Assembly: GCA_905250115.1 (NCBI GenBank)
Contig: CAJNOI010000170.1
Coordinates: forward strand, 124,001-188,000
Source: Adineta steineri
Taxonomy: Eukaryota; Rotifera; Eurotatoria; Adinetida; Adinetidae
DNA length: 64,000 bases
Direction of reading: 5' to 3'
This document shows, piece by piece, positions 24,455 through 35,399 of the stretch (position 1 is the first letter of the stretch; every line of letters starts with the position of its first letter). The notes under the pieces were generated by a model, which was not told the origin of the DNA, did not search any database, and saw only the letters and a list, made by a program, of their open reading frames with translations. The translations under genes were made by a program, and so were the position numbers.

Positions 24455-24721
24455 ATGAAAACAATGATCGTTATTTTGGTGCTCGTGGCTACTTTTTTTG
24501 TGTTTGACGCAAGTTCTCAAGAATGTTCATATTATATAAAACAAGCATGTTGGTATGGTAACACTCAATCCAAAGCTAAGCAAGAGAAATGCGAAACCGA
24601 TGCATTACCATTGTGCAAGCAAGGAAAGCCGTGCGAAGCATGTCATAAGGCGTGCAAAGAAGGTGATACTGAATATGGATGTATTATTTTATATTGTATG
24701 GATAGTTTCTTATGTCCATGA
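24455..24721 (+). CDS. Secreted cysteine-rich peptide
   Basis: 88 residues. A clear signal peptide (hydrophobic about residues 4-18, likely cleaved after DASSQ) leaves a mature chain of about 66 residues with ten Cys, enough for five disulfides. The Cys are spread in the order C-x7-C, C-x8-C, C-x4-C-x2-C-x3-C, C-x4-C, C-x5-C. No family recognised; defence, signalling or matrix roles are all open. It is a single coding exon with AATAAA just after the stop. A 3' splice-site-like motif close to the ATG suggests a trans-spliced or 5'-UTR-spliced message. Confidence 0.75.
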   Translation: MKTMIVILVLVATFFVFDASSQECSYYIKQACWYGNTQSKAKQEKCETDALPLCKQGKPCEACHKACKEGDTEYGCIILYCMDSFLCP

Positions 24722-25180
24722 AAAAAATAAATAAAGCGTATAAAACAGACACTTGAAATACTTTTATTTTTTAAATCGACTATATTCAACAACATTCGAA
24801 ATAGCTAGATGAGTGTGAATGTAGAAATATCTTTATTCACACCCTCTCTACTTCAGTATTTTCATAAACTTTAACTCAACACTATCAGTATTTACAAGAG
24901 CGACAATAATGGATTGAAAGTATCGTGGAGGTTTGTTCATAGTGATAGTGTCGTGATACTTATTCTCTCTCGCTCGCTACGTAAACAACATCGAAAAGAG
25001 TTTCTTGCTTCCTTCCTTCTATAATGGCACGGAGAAAATCAATGTTCATTCTTCACTCTTTCTTATAAAGAAAAGAAAAATAAAATTTGCAAAAGAACGT
25101 GATCGTTTTATTTGTCGTTTATTAAAAATAACTAGTGAGAATGATGGTGACGTTGTGAAGAAATAGTGTTTGCAACATAC
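24722..25180. other. Intergenic, upstream of ART-TPR gene
   Basis: Holds a weak TG fold-back (24808-24850). No promoter motif is clear; TTATAAAG near 25063 is a candidate TATA box about 115 nt before the ATG. Confidence 0.4.
24808..24850. repeat. Degenerate TG-type fold-back
   Basis: GATGAGTGTGAATGTAG then ATTCACACCCTCTC about 12 nt later; a shorter, mutated relative of the TGTGGG family. Confidence 0.5.
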
Positions 25181-27522
25181 ATGTCGTACCTTTCAAGTTA
25201 CGCAGACAAACTGAAAGCAAAACTACTTCAAAAACAAGACTTAGCGTCCCCAATGAAAGTGCTAACATTCGCCGAATCATCCCAGTTGGATACAAGCTCG
25301 ATTTCCACTACACGTCCTCGTCTCTTCGACCGCGAGCAACTCAACCTGGAGTCACATCAGTTGATCTGGTGCGATGCTCACGTTCACAGCGACATCACTA
25401 TCGAAGATCTACGCAAAGTCGTCGACTACACCAAAATTTTTAACAGTAGCGAATCCTGTAAACAATATCTGCAGGACACGCGAGACACAGTCACTTTTCT
25501 AGTCTGTTCAGATAACATCAGCGAGCAGTTGATTCCAGAGATTCATCATTTGCACAACATTCATTTAATTTACATCTACTCTCAGAACAGAGAACACTAT
25601 CAAAAGTGGTCGACTCAGTATGCAAAGGTAAGACTAGAATTGAATTTCCTCATAACACAAAACACTTTCCATTGTAGATCAAACAAGTTTATACGGACCA
25701 CAAATTCCTATTACAGGAACTCGATAAAGACGTAAAGAAGTATCTTGAACAGGAAAAAGACGGACTATTTGATGACTTTGAAAAACAGGACAGAAGCACC
25801 GAATCCGGATCTAGCTCATGGTGGGTAACATTAATGGACGCTCTCTGCCATCTACCTTACCCAGTGGAAACATGCCATCAGCGGCTCATCAGTGAACTGA
25901 GGACGTACTACCATGGAAATGTTGGAGAATTACGAGTTGTCGACGAATTAGAGCATGATTATACGCCAGATAAGGCCGTTTGGTGGTACACACGGGATAC
26001 CTTTCTCTTTCGCCTGATCAACAAAGCTAATCGACAGCATAATGTCAGAGTAATGTTCGCATTCGGCTACTATATCAAGGATTTATTCCTCCAGTTGAAG
26101 AAAGAACACGAGAACTTCAAAGTCACAAACGCAGACAACGTGCAGGTGAAAGTGTTTCGAGGACAAATCATGTCTGAGGGTGAAGCTGAAACATTAAAGT
26201 CTGCCTATATGGTGAGATTAAACAGTTTCTTGTCAACATCTCTCGATCGGCATCTAGCAGTCAGTTTCCTACCGGCTGCATCTTCGGTGGTAAAAGGTTG
26301 TGTACGAATTCTGATAGAAATTAACTTGAATGCCAAATGCAACTCAAAACCCTTCGGGAATATTTCACATATGAGCGAATTCTCTAACGAGAGCGAAGTA
26401 CTGCTCATGATTGGAACCTTTCTACGCGTTCGAAAAAGTTTCTACAGCGAAGAAGAGAAGATTATCAAGTTGATCTTGACGCTGGAAGATGATTATATCC
26501 TTCCATTCGAGGACACGCATACGAGTCTGAAGAAGTGCATTAGTCTTATTGCTGAAAAAGTGTGTGAATATGCTTCAACAGAAGAGATTGATGCTATTTT
26601 CAATGAACTCGATGAATTATTTCCTTCGAAGGCAGAAAGATTGAAGGCCGAAAGATACAGAGCGCTAGGTGGTTTTCATGAGGGATATGGGCGGGAAAAT
26701 CACACAGCAGCACTAGCGAACTACAAACAGGCACTTACAGCCTGGCAGAGAAATCCCGAGGACGATGGCGTTGAAATCGCAAAACTTCATCTACAAATAG
26801 GTCGCTTGTACTACTATAACTTGGAAGAAGAGAATCTAGGTCAAACACATTATGATTTTGCAATAGCGACCTGTACAACCGTTCTGGAGCGTTTAAAAGA
26901 CGATGAAAGACAGAAAGTGGACTTATACGAAGTCTTATCAGCAGCTCACACAGAAAAGGCAGAGATGGAAAATCAAGAGAATGAAAAACAAATGGCACTT
27001 CACTACGAAAAACTTCGGCTCCAAGCTCTACTTAAGTTCTGTTCACCTATCGACAGAGAACTGGGTCTCTGTTACAGAAGCATTGGTGAGCTTCAGGATG
27101 AGATGAACATCTTTGAAGAGGCTCTAATAAATTACGAGGAAGCATGTAGAGTTTGCATCGCACAAAGAGACAACCAAGCCTTACCTCGCACTTATCAACG
27201 CATGTCCCGCATCTATGAAGATAATCTCAAGGATCTTTCATCAGCAATCAAATATCGACTTTTGAAACACGATGCGACAGTGCAAATCAATGAAATACTT
27301 CCATTTCATGATTCTCAAGAGATCGAAGATAGAAACTGTTGTGTGGCTGAGAGTCACCTACAATTAGCTGACATTTACCTTAAACTACACGACTTGGAAG
27401 CAGCTCGTCGAAGTTTGACAGCAGCAAAAAAACTATATGAAGGCATGGACTGGAAAAATAAAGTCGTGGATATCGAAGAGAAACTCTCGGCCGTTGATCG
27501 TCAAGAACAAGACACAGAATAG
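25181..27522 (+). CDS. NAD-arginine mono-ADP-ribosyltransferase (ART) with C-terminal TPR repeats
   Basis: Two exons (25181-25627, 25678-27522; 50-bp intron) give 763 residues. The ART domain spans about residues 225-420 and shows the R-S-E triad of arginine-type transferases: R310 in VFRG, STS at about 335-337 in FLSTSLDRH, and ESE at about 387-389 as the catalytic ExE. It should move ADP-ribose from NAD+ to protein arginines; targets are unknown. The rest (about 450-760) is TPR-like helix pairs, e.g. AALANYKQALTAWQ and EEALINYEEACRV, probably for partner binding. The N-terminal 200 residues are unassigned. No signal peptide, so it is cytosolic. GC content and codon use are visibly higher than in neighbouring genes. 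ART-TPR proteins are typical of bdelloids. Start set at the first ATG after a stop. Confidence 0.9.
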
Positions 27523-28033
27523 ACTTCTCACACTGTTTTATTGAGCAGCTTGAGAGTGGGTAGTGATAGGATGTGGGTATGGATGCGTCATCTTCATACC
27601 CACACTTGAAATATTATTATCACACTGGCTATTTTCTACAATGCAGAATTTTATTTGATAAATAAAGCGATGCAGCAAAATTAAAGTAATACAAAGAGTA
27701 ACAAGGCTTAAAAGAATAATTTTTAGCAGTAAGTTGATTTTCACTTGTCATTGTTACATAAGTATATGAGGTAAAAGTGAAACAATGAAAATCAATTACT
27801 ATTTGAAATATTATAGAATACGAGTATATGGATGTCAGTAACGATTCTAATAATAAAGAGACTTGCTAATGATCGATATGCAATTCCAGGATATAATATG
27901 TCACAAATGTCGGTGCTGCAATTGTAAAAAATAACGTAATTTACAAAATATAATCGATTGACGCTCTAAATTATTATCCTCGGGACTTAGAGCAATTTAT
28001 TCTGAGACACTCGTTATATAAAAAAAATCGTTG
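27523..28033. other. Intergenic, convergent
   Basis: Contains one TGTGGG fold-back directly after the ART-TPR stop. The rest is AT-rich without recognised content. Confidence 0.45.
27550..27608. repeat. TGTGGG fold-back element
   Basis: Left side CTTGAGAGTGGGTAGTGATA then GGATGTGGGTATGG; right arm TCATACCCACACTTGAA. It starts about 28 bp after the ART-TPR stop codon. Confidence 0.65.
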
Positions 28034-28807
28034 TTATCGTACAATCAACAATTGATTGATTTTGAAACCTGATGCGTTAAGTGCTTCCTGATAGTCGTTT
28101 CTTATCAATAGAGTACTCTTTGAGAAATGTGTTTTAACTTGAAATAATTGTTCAAAATTTTCTTTTAAGGTCTCTTCGATTTGTGCGCTTGTACCTTTGA
28201 ATGATACGTCGAAATCATGAAATTCGATTGACTGTCCCAATGTATCCAGCTGTCCAGATAATGTTGGAAAACGTTTACAAACAATTTCGATTATCTTCAA
28301 AGTTGTATTATACAAAATAGGACTAGTAGAATAAATCGTGAAATACTTATGAAAATTATCTGGTAACGGCTGACCATGTTTCGAATCGAGTATTAAACGA
28401 TCATCGTTAGTAAGAGGGTGATAAATTCCGATAGCATCTTCGTTAAGTATTGTACCAAGAAGAGCAGCTGCACCGTAGGCAATGCTTTTCGTACCTATGA
28501 CTTTCACATAAAAATGATGTATTGAACCCCATTGTTGTGTATGAGAAATACCATCACGTAACAAAATTTCATGTTCAATATGATGGTCAACTAGAATCGA
28601 GAAATAATCGATGCCATCGATAACTTTAATGATTTTATCAAGTAGACGTTTGTGCACCAGTTGACTTTGAATGGATTTCGACACACCTATCGCGTCTCTC
28701 TTAACAGTACCCACTGAAAGAATATATGCTTGTATTTCTGCGTTGTCAACTATTGTGCCACCTAGCGAACTTGCCAATAATTGATCGACATTTTGACTAG
28801 CATCCAT
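28034..28807 (-). CDS. Hypothetical soluble protein
   Basis: Single exon, 257 residues, not recognised. No signal peptide or membrane helix. The N-terminal half has short hydrophobic strands alternating with helices (SLGGTIVDNAEIQ, YFSILVDHHIEHEILL, AYGAAALLGTILNEDAIGIY), suggesting an alpha/beta fold. The C-terminal third (ALNASGFKINQLLIVR at the end) looks like a separate small domain. Its codon use looks like real coding sequence and the ATG follows a stop-rich region. LVDHH recalls DHH phosphoesterases, but the other DHH motifs are missing. Confidence 0.65.
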   Translation of the reverse strand: MDASQNVDQLLASSLGGTIVDNAEIQAYILSVGTVKRDAIGVSKSIQSQLVHKRLLDKIIKVIDGIDYFSILVDHHIEHEILLRDGISHTQQWGSIHHFYVKVIGTKSIAYGAAALLGTILNEDAIGIYHPLTNDDRLILDSKHGQPLPDNFHKYFTIYSTSPILYNTTLKIIEIVCKRFPTLSGQLDTLGQSIEFHDFDVSFKGTSAQIEETLKENFEQLFQVKTHFSKSTLLIRNDYQEALNASGFKINQLLIVR

Positions 28808-29360
28808 TGTAGAGTGAATGTAATATATATAGATACTCTATGAAAATATGTCAGTACATGTGAGAATATGGCGCACGATAAGAATAGAAAGAAAATAAAA
28901 TACGTTTCTCTCTGCCAATTAATAGTACATGCATTTCTCACCAATGACATCTATATATATTTTTGTAACAATGAATAAATAATCGAAAAGATATTTCTAT
29001 AATACATTCTAGAACTAAAAAACAAATATTTTTGTCATAACATATTAATTTAACTCAACGTGATTATCTAAATATTCTCGTCTTTTTCGACGATCTAATC
29101 CATATATTTGTCCGTTCGCTGATTTGACATAGACTATACAACAATTGGTGATTAAATTTAAGTAACATGCACATAACAAAAACAAAGTGTGAATATGTGT
29201 AAGCGGCTAAACAAATAAGATAATTGATATAATTACGTAGAAACACCAATCATGTCGTATAATTCAACTGTTTGACCTGTACTCGACCTCTTTCATTGTG
29301 ACATAAGTGATTGATAAAATCAATTGAAAAATACAGTGAATAGCAGCAAGACAATGATGA
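28808..29360. other. Divergent intergenic region
   Basis: Lies between two divergently transcribed genes. AT-rich; no repeats. Promoter elements of the (+) gene begin at 29362. Confidence 0.4.
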
Positions 29361-29361
29361 G

Positions 29362-29369
29362 TATAAAAG
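29362..29369 (+). promoter_or_regulatory. TATA box
   Basis: TATAAAAG. A likely 5'-UTR donor (AAAGTAAGTAAAG near 29450) and acceptor (CTTTGTAG ending 29520) follow, so transcription should start near 29390-29400 and splice a short leader exon to the coding exon. Confidence 0.65.
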
Positions 29370-29529
29370 AGCATCATTCTGTGTACGGAATAATCATTCT
29401 ACAAGTGTTAAACGAATTCAATCATCAATAGATACATACATACATTTAAAGTAAGTAAAGAGATTCTATTAAAAAGAAAGTATTAAATATATGTTTATAT
29501 AAGATTCTTTAACTTTGTAGATATTTGAA

Positions 29530-29817
29530 ATGAATTCAAGCATTATTATCGTTCTTGCAATGATCTGTTTAGTTCTATTCAGTTCATTATCATATAGTCA
29601 GAATACGTTTTCAAGTAACGACAATCGTTATGATATTTTAAGTGGTTGGAGTTATGCAAATGATACAGAACATTACGTTGAAAAACGACGTCAACATGTA
29701 AGATGTGCTCGATGCGGTTTTAGTGTTTTTAAATGTTGTGAACCCAAGAAATGTGTCAAATATCGTTATGGCAGACACAAATGTAAACGAATTACAAACC
29801 ACATTCATTCGTCTTAA
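29530..29817 (+). CDS. Secreted Cys-rich peptide precursor
   Basis: 95 residues. A signal peptide (hydrophobic about residues 4-17) is followed by a 30-residue linker, a tribasic KRR site (about residues 52-54), and a basic domain with six Cys: CARC, CC, KKC and a last Cys before the tail. The layout (signal, propeptide, basic cleavage site, Cys-rich core) is that of a peptide hormone or antimicrobial precursor, but no family was recognised. A TATA box and a 5'-UTR intron are visible upstream. Confidence 0.7.
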   Translation: MNSSIIIVLAMICLVLFSSLSYSQNTFSSNDNRYDILSGWSYANDTEHYVEKRRQHVRCARCGFSVFKCCEPKKCVKYRYGRHKCKRITNHIHSS

Positions 29818-29989
29818 ATAAATCTCGTGTTGTTTTCTTCTCTTATTTGTGTAGTTATATTAATCTAACGAAATAAATATGTTAACTTGTTATTAAATAA
29901 TATAACTGTGAGGATGTGAATGTGAGATGAAAATTAGATTGATCGATCGTTAATATATCATATTGAAACAAAGAATTCCTTCAACTGAA

Positions 29990-30230
29990 TACAGAATGAT
30001 AACTAACAGTCTTGAGCATCTTGGAAACCTGCTATTCGATTTTGCCAGACAAAACAAAGGCTTAACATCACATGAGAAAGCTTTAGAAATGTGAGAAAAA
30101 CTCCATCTTGGAGGACATTCATCTGTTGCTTTAACTTTATACAATATACGTGCTACATGACGAATGCAAAAAAACCTTGCCTTCTCAGTTGGATACAATG
30201 AAAGAGTTTTACAGATATTTTGGTAATGTG
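29990..30230 (+). pseudogene. Kinesin-light-chain-type TPR relic
   Basis: The plus strand reads SLEHLGNLLFDFARQNKG, then HEKALEM, a TGA stop, EKLHLGGHSSVALTLYNI, then frame loss. This is the consensus of KLC-like TPR units (YEKALEM.E.L..GHPSVA.SLNNIG) common in bdelloids, here broken by a stop and at least one frameshift. Only about two repeats remain. Confidence 0.6.
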
Positions 30231-30234
30231 AATT

Positions 30235-30425
30235 TACCGACGACCATCCTCACATGGTCGGTACACATATCACAATACTTCTGAAATCGAATGTTGACTT
30301 TGTTTTGATACTCTTTTATTTTTCTTTGTATATTTTCAGAAATTGAGGCTTTAGATGAGTTGTGCATATCATATTTTCTTCGTTCACACGCTAGGCAGGT
30401 GAACTTGTCCGTACATTTCTACAAA
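30235..30425 (-). pseudogene. Exon-like fragment with Cys pairs
   Basis: On the minus strand an acceptor ATGTTTGTAG is followed by about 60 open codons to a GTAAAT donor. The peptide has CTDKFTCLAC at one end and CDMCTDHVRM at the other, around a Lys-rich helix, a possible zinc-binding pair. No further exons were found, so it is probably an orphan exon or relic. Confidence 0.3.
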
Positions 30426-31061
30426 CATATTTTTTATTAATAAATAAAAATATATGAAGTAAAAAAAGTTAATGTGAATGTCAACAATATTGTAAAAGAA
30501 ATAATCATAATAACGATCATTCATAATTTTATTTGCCGTTGAAAAGTTTTTATTTTAAATTTTATTGACACTAAGAAATTATGTCTCTTTTTCAGTTTCT
30601 CTTTTCGTCAATGATTTTTTGGACAACTTTATTTAAGTTGACAAATACAAAACAGGAAAGTTATTTCATTATTTAAATTATATTTCAATGAATAAATCGT
30701 TTTTTTAAAATCGATATGTCGATGCTTGTCTAACCGATTATATCTTTTTAGAATGAAAAATTATTGAATCCTTCGCTATTAATGGCTCAAAATAGTGTTG
30801 GTTGATGATTGTGTATGTAAACGGTGAAAACGAGATTTTACTTGTAGCGGTACTATTGTGTTGTTTGCTAAAATTTCTTTATTTACTAATTCATAATTTA
30901 CAGAAAATGTCCTCAGCTAAGTCATACTTGTTGAAATCAATAAAAGACGGGTGAATGGAAAAAATTTTTAGTTTTCTGCTTTCTCTTCATCTCACTTTCT
31001 ACGAATAAACAGCATAATCAAGAACTTTCTCGATCAACAGTCAACTTTTAGAGAATTGCAA

Positions 31062-33353
31062 ATGATCAAAAAAATGTTAATTGGTGATTTAAATTTATTG
31101 TTAATTTTCTTCACTATGAAACAAGTGTCAGGTAGAGAATTAATCTATTTTTTTCTAAATATTCTTTGATAAAAACAGGGTGCAATTCTGCATATTAAGA
31201 TTAATCTAATTTATTTTCTTTTACAGTTCTTTGTCAAGGGAACAACAGCACATCAACAAATTCTTCAAACAGTATGTTTAAAAGAATTTCCGTTTGTTTT
31301 TTCGACAGAAATATTTTAAATACAAAAAAATGAAATTTTATTTTATTTTATTTTTTCTCAATATAAAAGTATATGTTTTATTTAGATGTTTCATACAATC
31401 AACCAAAATTTAATGAATGTACTACTTGGAATACAACTGGAATTAGTTTTCAACCAAATTTTACATTTAGCAACCCTTTTGGTATTTTTATTGACAGAAA
31501 CAATTCAATCTATGTCGGTAATCAACCACTATATTACGTTTTTATGTGGAGTAATAATGCTATTCAACTAATAAAAACGATATCCATTAATAATGGCATC
31601 AGTGGAAATTCTATTTTTGTTACAAACAATGGTGATATTTTCGTTGATACGAATGGTGGAGTTGAGAAGCGGACATTATATTCAAATAATAGTACTACTG
31701 TCATGTATGTTAATTCGCTATGCGTGGGTCTCTTCGTTGACATTAATGATAGTTTATATTGTTCAATCGTTTCCCTTAATATAGTTAAAAAAATATGGTT
31801 AGGTAATAATCCACTGCTATCAGAAATTGTGGCTGGAACTAATTCTAGTGGCTCTAACTCGACTATGCTTAATAGTCCTCGTGGAATTTTTGTTGATGTT
31901 AACTTTGATTTATATGTAGCCGATTATGGAAACAATCGCATTCAACTTTTTCGATCGAATCAATCAAATGGAACGACAGTTGCAGGAAATACATCAATCG
32001 AGACTACGATTACACTCTGGGGTCCGACTGTAGTTGTATTAGATGGTAATGGTTGTTTATTTATTGTCGATAGTAACAATAATCGCATTGTTAGATCAAC
32101 TCAAAATGGTTTTCATTGTATAATTGGATGTAATGGAAATAGTTCAGCGTCTAATCAACTACTGAGTCCACGACGAATGGCTTTTGATAATCATGGCAAC
32201 ATATATGTTACAGTTCCAGAGAGTAAACGTATTGAAAAATTTCTTTTGTTGACAAATTCATGTGGTAAATATAGAAGAATCGGAAAGTTTCTTAATAATC
32301 TAAATTTAAAAAGATTAAATTGATTTTTATGCATGAAGTTCTTTTCATCTGTTGTAAAAGATAATCCATATTATGTTTAGATGTTTAACTGAGAATGTGA
32401 TCGAGTGTGTCATAGAATGATATAATCATTTTGTTAACAGAGTTATATTTTTCTTTGTAGAAACAACAACTGAAATTAGTTCAACGATGAATATCAACGA
32501 CAATTCCAGTGTTTCTTCAATGAATGTACAACATGATACTTCAACATTTTCAATAAATCAATTAACAACGAGTTTGTTTTATGTAACATTTTTTTGTTCA
32601 GTTTAATATATAATTAATTTTTGTTCAGGTGAATCGTCCTTATCTTCATCATTCTTCGTTATGCCATTCTGTGGCAACGATAACATTGGTTTATCTTGTA
32701 ATATATCAACAGCACCTTGTGATATGATGCAACTTTGTGAAAATAATGGAACTTGTATTAATAATAGTAGTATTGTTGATGGTTATTATTGTTCATGTTC
32801 ACAAGGTTTCAATGGTTCAAATTGTCAAATTGATAATCGACCGTGTCAATCAAATACATGTTGGAATAATGGTTTCGTATCTTTTCATCATATTATTTCT
32901 AAAAACGAATAGATATTTCTTTTAGGTACATGTAATCAAACATCAGACACAACATTTAAATGTTTGTGTAAACCAGAATGGATTGGTATTCGTTGTGAAA
33001 TACAAATAGATTATTGTCAGAATGTTACATGTTTAAATAATGGTGTATGTAAACCATTATTAGGTGATTATAGATGTGAATGTCTTAGTAAAAGTTATTC
33101 TGGTAAATATTGTGGAATAGTTTCACAAACATTAGTTGTTCATCAAACAGTATCAACATCATTTGGTTATTTATGTTACTTGATGATTGGATGTATTTGT
33201 TTGTTTTTTATTCTACTAGATATATTAAAATATTGTTTTGGAATTGATCCAACAAAAGATCAATTGAAAAGAATTCAAAGAAGAAGACGAAGAGGACGAA
33301 TGAAAAATATAAAACCACCTCCACAAATTCGAAAGTTTATTTATATTAATTAA
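31062..33353 (+). CDS. Single-pass membrane protein with signal peptide, NHL beta-propeller and EGF repeats
   Basis: Six exons (31062-31131, 31227-31271, 31386-32264, 32461-32571, 32629-32871, 32926-33353) give 591 residues; all junctions after the first keep phase 1. Exon 1 codes a signal peptide, exon 2 an N/S/T-rich linker, exon 3 six NHL-like blades (e.g. SPRGIFVDVNFDLYVADYGN and LFIVDSNNNRIV), exon 4 a Ser/Thr stalk, exons 5-6 three EGF-like modules with six-Cys spacing (CQNVTCLNNGVCKP). A membrane helix (YLCYLMIGCICLFFILLDIL) and a basic cytoplasmic tail end the protein. It is a cell-surface adhesion or receptor-type protein; the ligand is unknown. The NHL exon is a paralogue of 52172-53432, which has an extra intron. 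Confidence 0.88.
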
Positions 33354-33530
33354 TTATCTGTAGAAACAACAAATTATATTCTCATAATTGCTTTTATTGT
33401 ACTCGATTTTTTTTATAAAATAATCCTGCGAATAAAAGAAAAGATTTTTATCTGAAATTCAGTCATATGATTATATTTAATTAATAATAATAATATAGAA
33501 TCTTTGTTGTTAATGATGAAAGCATTTCAA

Positions 33531-34150
33531 AATAAAATATCAATGACATCATCAAGATTTCGATGTTTTTTCAATAGATACATTATAGAAGTATAGAATA
33601 ATAATGAAAATTTACGATTAAGTGTATAATCTTGAATAATTTTAATCATATTTATTAATTCACCAGCTTTGACTGAATTTGATAATTGCAATTTTTTTTC
33701 TTTTTATTCATAGAATTTAAAATAAGTTCATGTTCTTCTTCATCTCTATCCTTAACAACAGTATCAATTCGTATTGAAAGAGACTCGTCATTTTCTTAAA
33801 GTTCATCTTAGATTCATTTCTTTGTGCAGAGAATTCAGTCAATAAAGAAGGATAATCTGGTGGGTGTTTAATAGTAGGGATGATTGAATGTGTCACAGAC
33901 GACGAACGGGAAATCGACGGTAAAATTTCAATTAGTTTTTGAAATTTATTTGGTGAAAGTTGATCATGAATTCTTTGATCTTGTAAACCATTCCACCATC
34001 CATGATTAATGAAACAGTTCAGAGTGTGTTGAAATCTTTTTGTTTAAAGAAATTGATCAATAAGGGACAAAGATAATTTTTCAAAGCTAGATATAATGGA
34101 AAACATAATTCAGGTCGATTTCCAAAAATCGAAGGCAAATCGAATTGTTA
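33531..34150 (-). pseudogene. Decayed gene, unrecognised
   Basis: The minus strand keeps protein-like stretches in shifting frames: LPSIFGNRPELCFPLYLAL, INHGWWNGLQDQRIHDQL, SPNKFQKLIEILPSI, and a closing segment (AGELINMIKIIQDYTLN, LLKKHRNLDDVIDILF) ending at a stop near 33531. Frameshifts and stops separate them. No family recognised. Confidence 0.45.
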
Positions 34151-34474
34151 ATGATAGGTAGATATTATGTTGGATAAATTTCACTCCATTTTTTTTCCAT
34201 ATATGTCAAGAGTTGATGATATTATCTTTTGTTCATGGATAAATGATTGAAATCATTCAGCAGTGCAGTTATCTACAATTACCTATCAAAATGATTCTTC
34301 AAAGTTTCGGCTAATTCACTCTGATCTCAAATCATTTATTGGCGATAGACATCCAGTGATACGTCACTTTTCAAACCCTACAAAGTTTGTCTTCCTTGAA
34401 TTAACCAATTGCCTACAATTATGTTAGATTCATCTTCATTTATGTTGATGATACGCAATTCAAACGTTCCAAGT

Positions 34475-35262
34475 GATTGATAATTGATCATAAAATTTCA
34501 AGAACTAAAAAAATCAAGAAGATAATCTAATAGAATTCTAATGGATTAGATAATTTTATCAGTCTATTTGTGTTTCTTTTCTGTCATATGAATCAATCTT
34601 TTACTGTTTTTTTCCTTCTATCTTGTTTTTCAATTCATTCTCATGATGAAAACACAAGCATATATGAATGAAACAAGTAATGACTCAATGTTGGTATATT
34701 CCTTTTCTTTCTTTACCTTTCTAAGACGGTATTTTATCAAGCATAGGAAAAAAACAGATACATCAAATCATCATATAAAGCTATTTCACATTACATAAAT
34801 AATGACGTAATAAAAAAAAATCGCTTGTCACGGTTATTTTCAAAAGGAAAAAAGGAAGAAGAAAAAATATCATATTTATATATGGTTTTTTTTCTTTGAT
34901 TTGTATTTATGTGTGTTTAGTAAGTATCTATCCAACGTTTTCTTCGATGATGAGATGATATATTTTGAAAAGCATTGAGGAAAAGAATATTATCGTTCCA
35001 TTTTTTACTTGTAAGATATTACCAGTGTTTTCATCTATCGTGAGTCAACCACCTACGACAAATTTTATGAAAGTTAAATCATGATATTATAAAAGATATA
35101 TTAATATGAGTACTAGCTCAAACTGATTCTGAACTTTCGAATTCATCTTTCTGTTCTAAGTAGATTTCGGTAAAATTAAGTCAATTCTAATAAGCGTTCG
35201 TGAGTGTAAGTGTGGAGTAATGAGAACTTAAACTAGTTTTATCAGCAGGACTTTCTCGCAAT
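34475..35262. repeat. Direct duplication, copy A
   Basis: About 0.79 kb matching 63212-64000 in the same orientation with scattered substitutions and small indels. Shared landmarks include AGATAATTTTATCAGTCTAT, CATTACA.AAATAATGACGTA and GATGAGATGATATATTTT-like blocks. No TIRs or long ORF, so it is better read as a segmental duplication than as a MITE. It ends just before the NHL gene at 35400. Confidence 0.75.
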
Positions 35263-35399
35263 TAGTAATTGTTGCAACAAGAAAACTTCTTTTTCGATTT
35301 CTTCTATTTGTGAACAACGTTTCTATTGTCATTGAACTATTAAATTTATATTTATAAAAGTAGATTATTCCTTTCTTCTATAGATTTATATTCTACGAC

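Larger units (their letters stand above)
29818..31061. other. Intergenic region with two gene relics
   Basis: AT-rich. It contains the TPR relic 29990-30230 and an exon-like minus-strand fragment 30235-30425. A weak GTGAGGATGTGAATGTGAG tract lies at 29907-29926. Confidence 0.4.

Noticed and set aside
28034..28807. DHH-family phosphoesterase or PRUNE homologue because of LVDHH
   Set aside because: The N-terminal DxD and other DHH/DHHA1 motifs are absent and the spacing is wrong.
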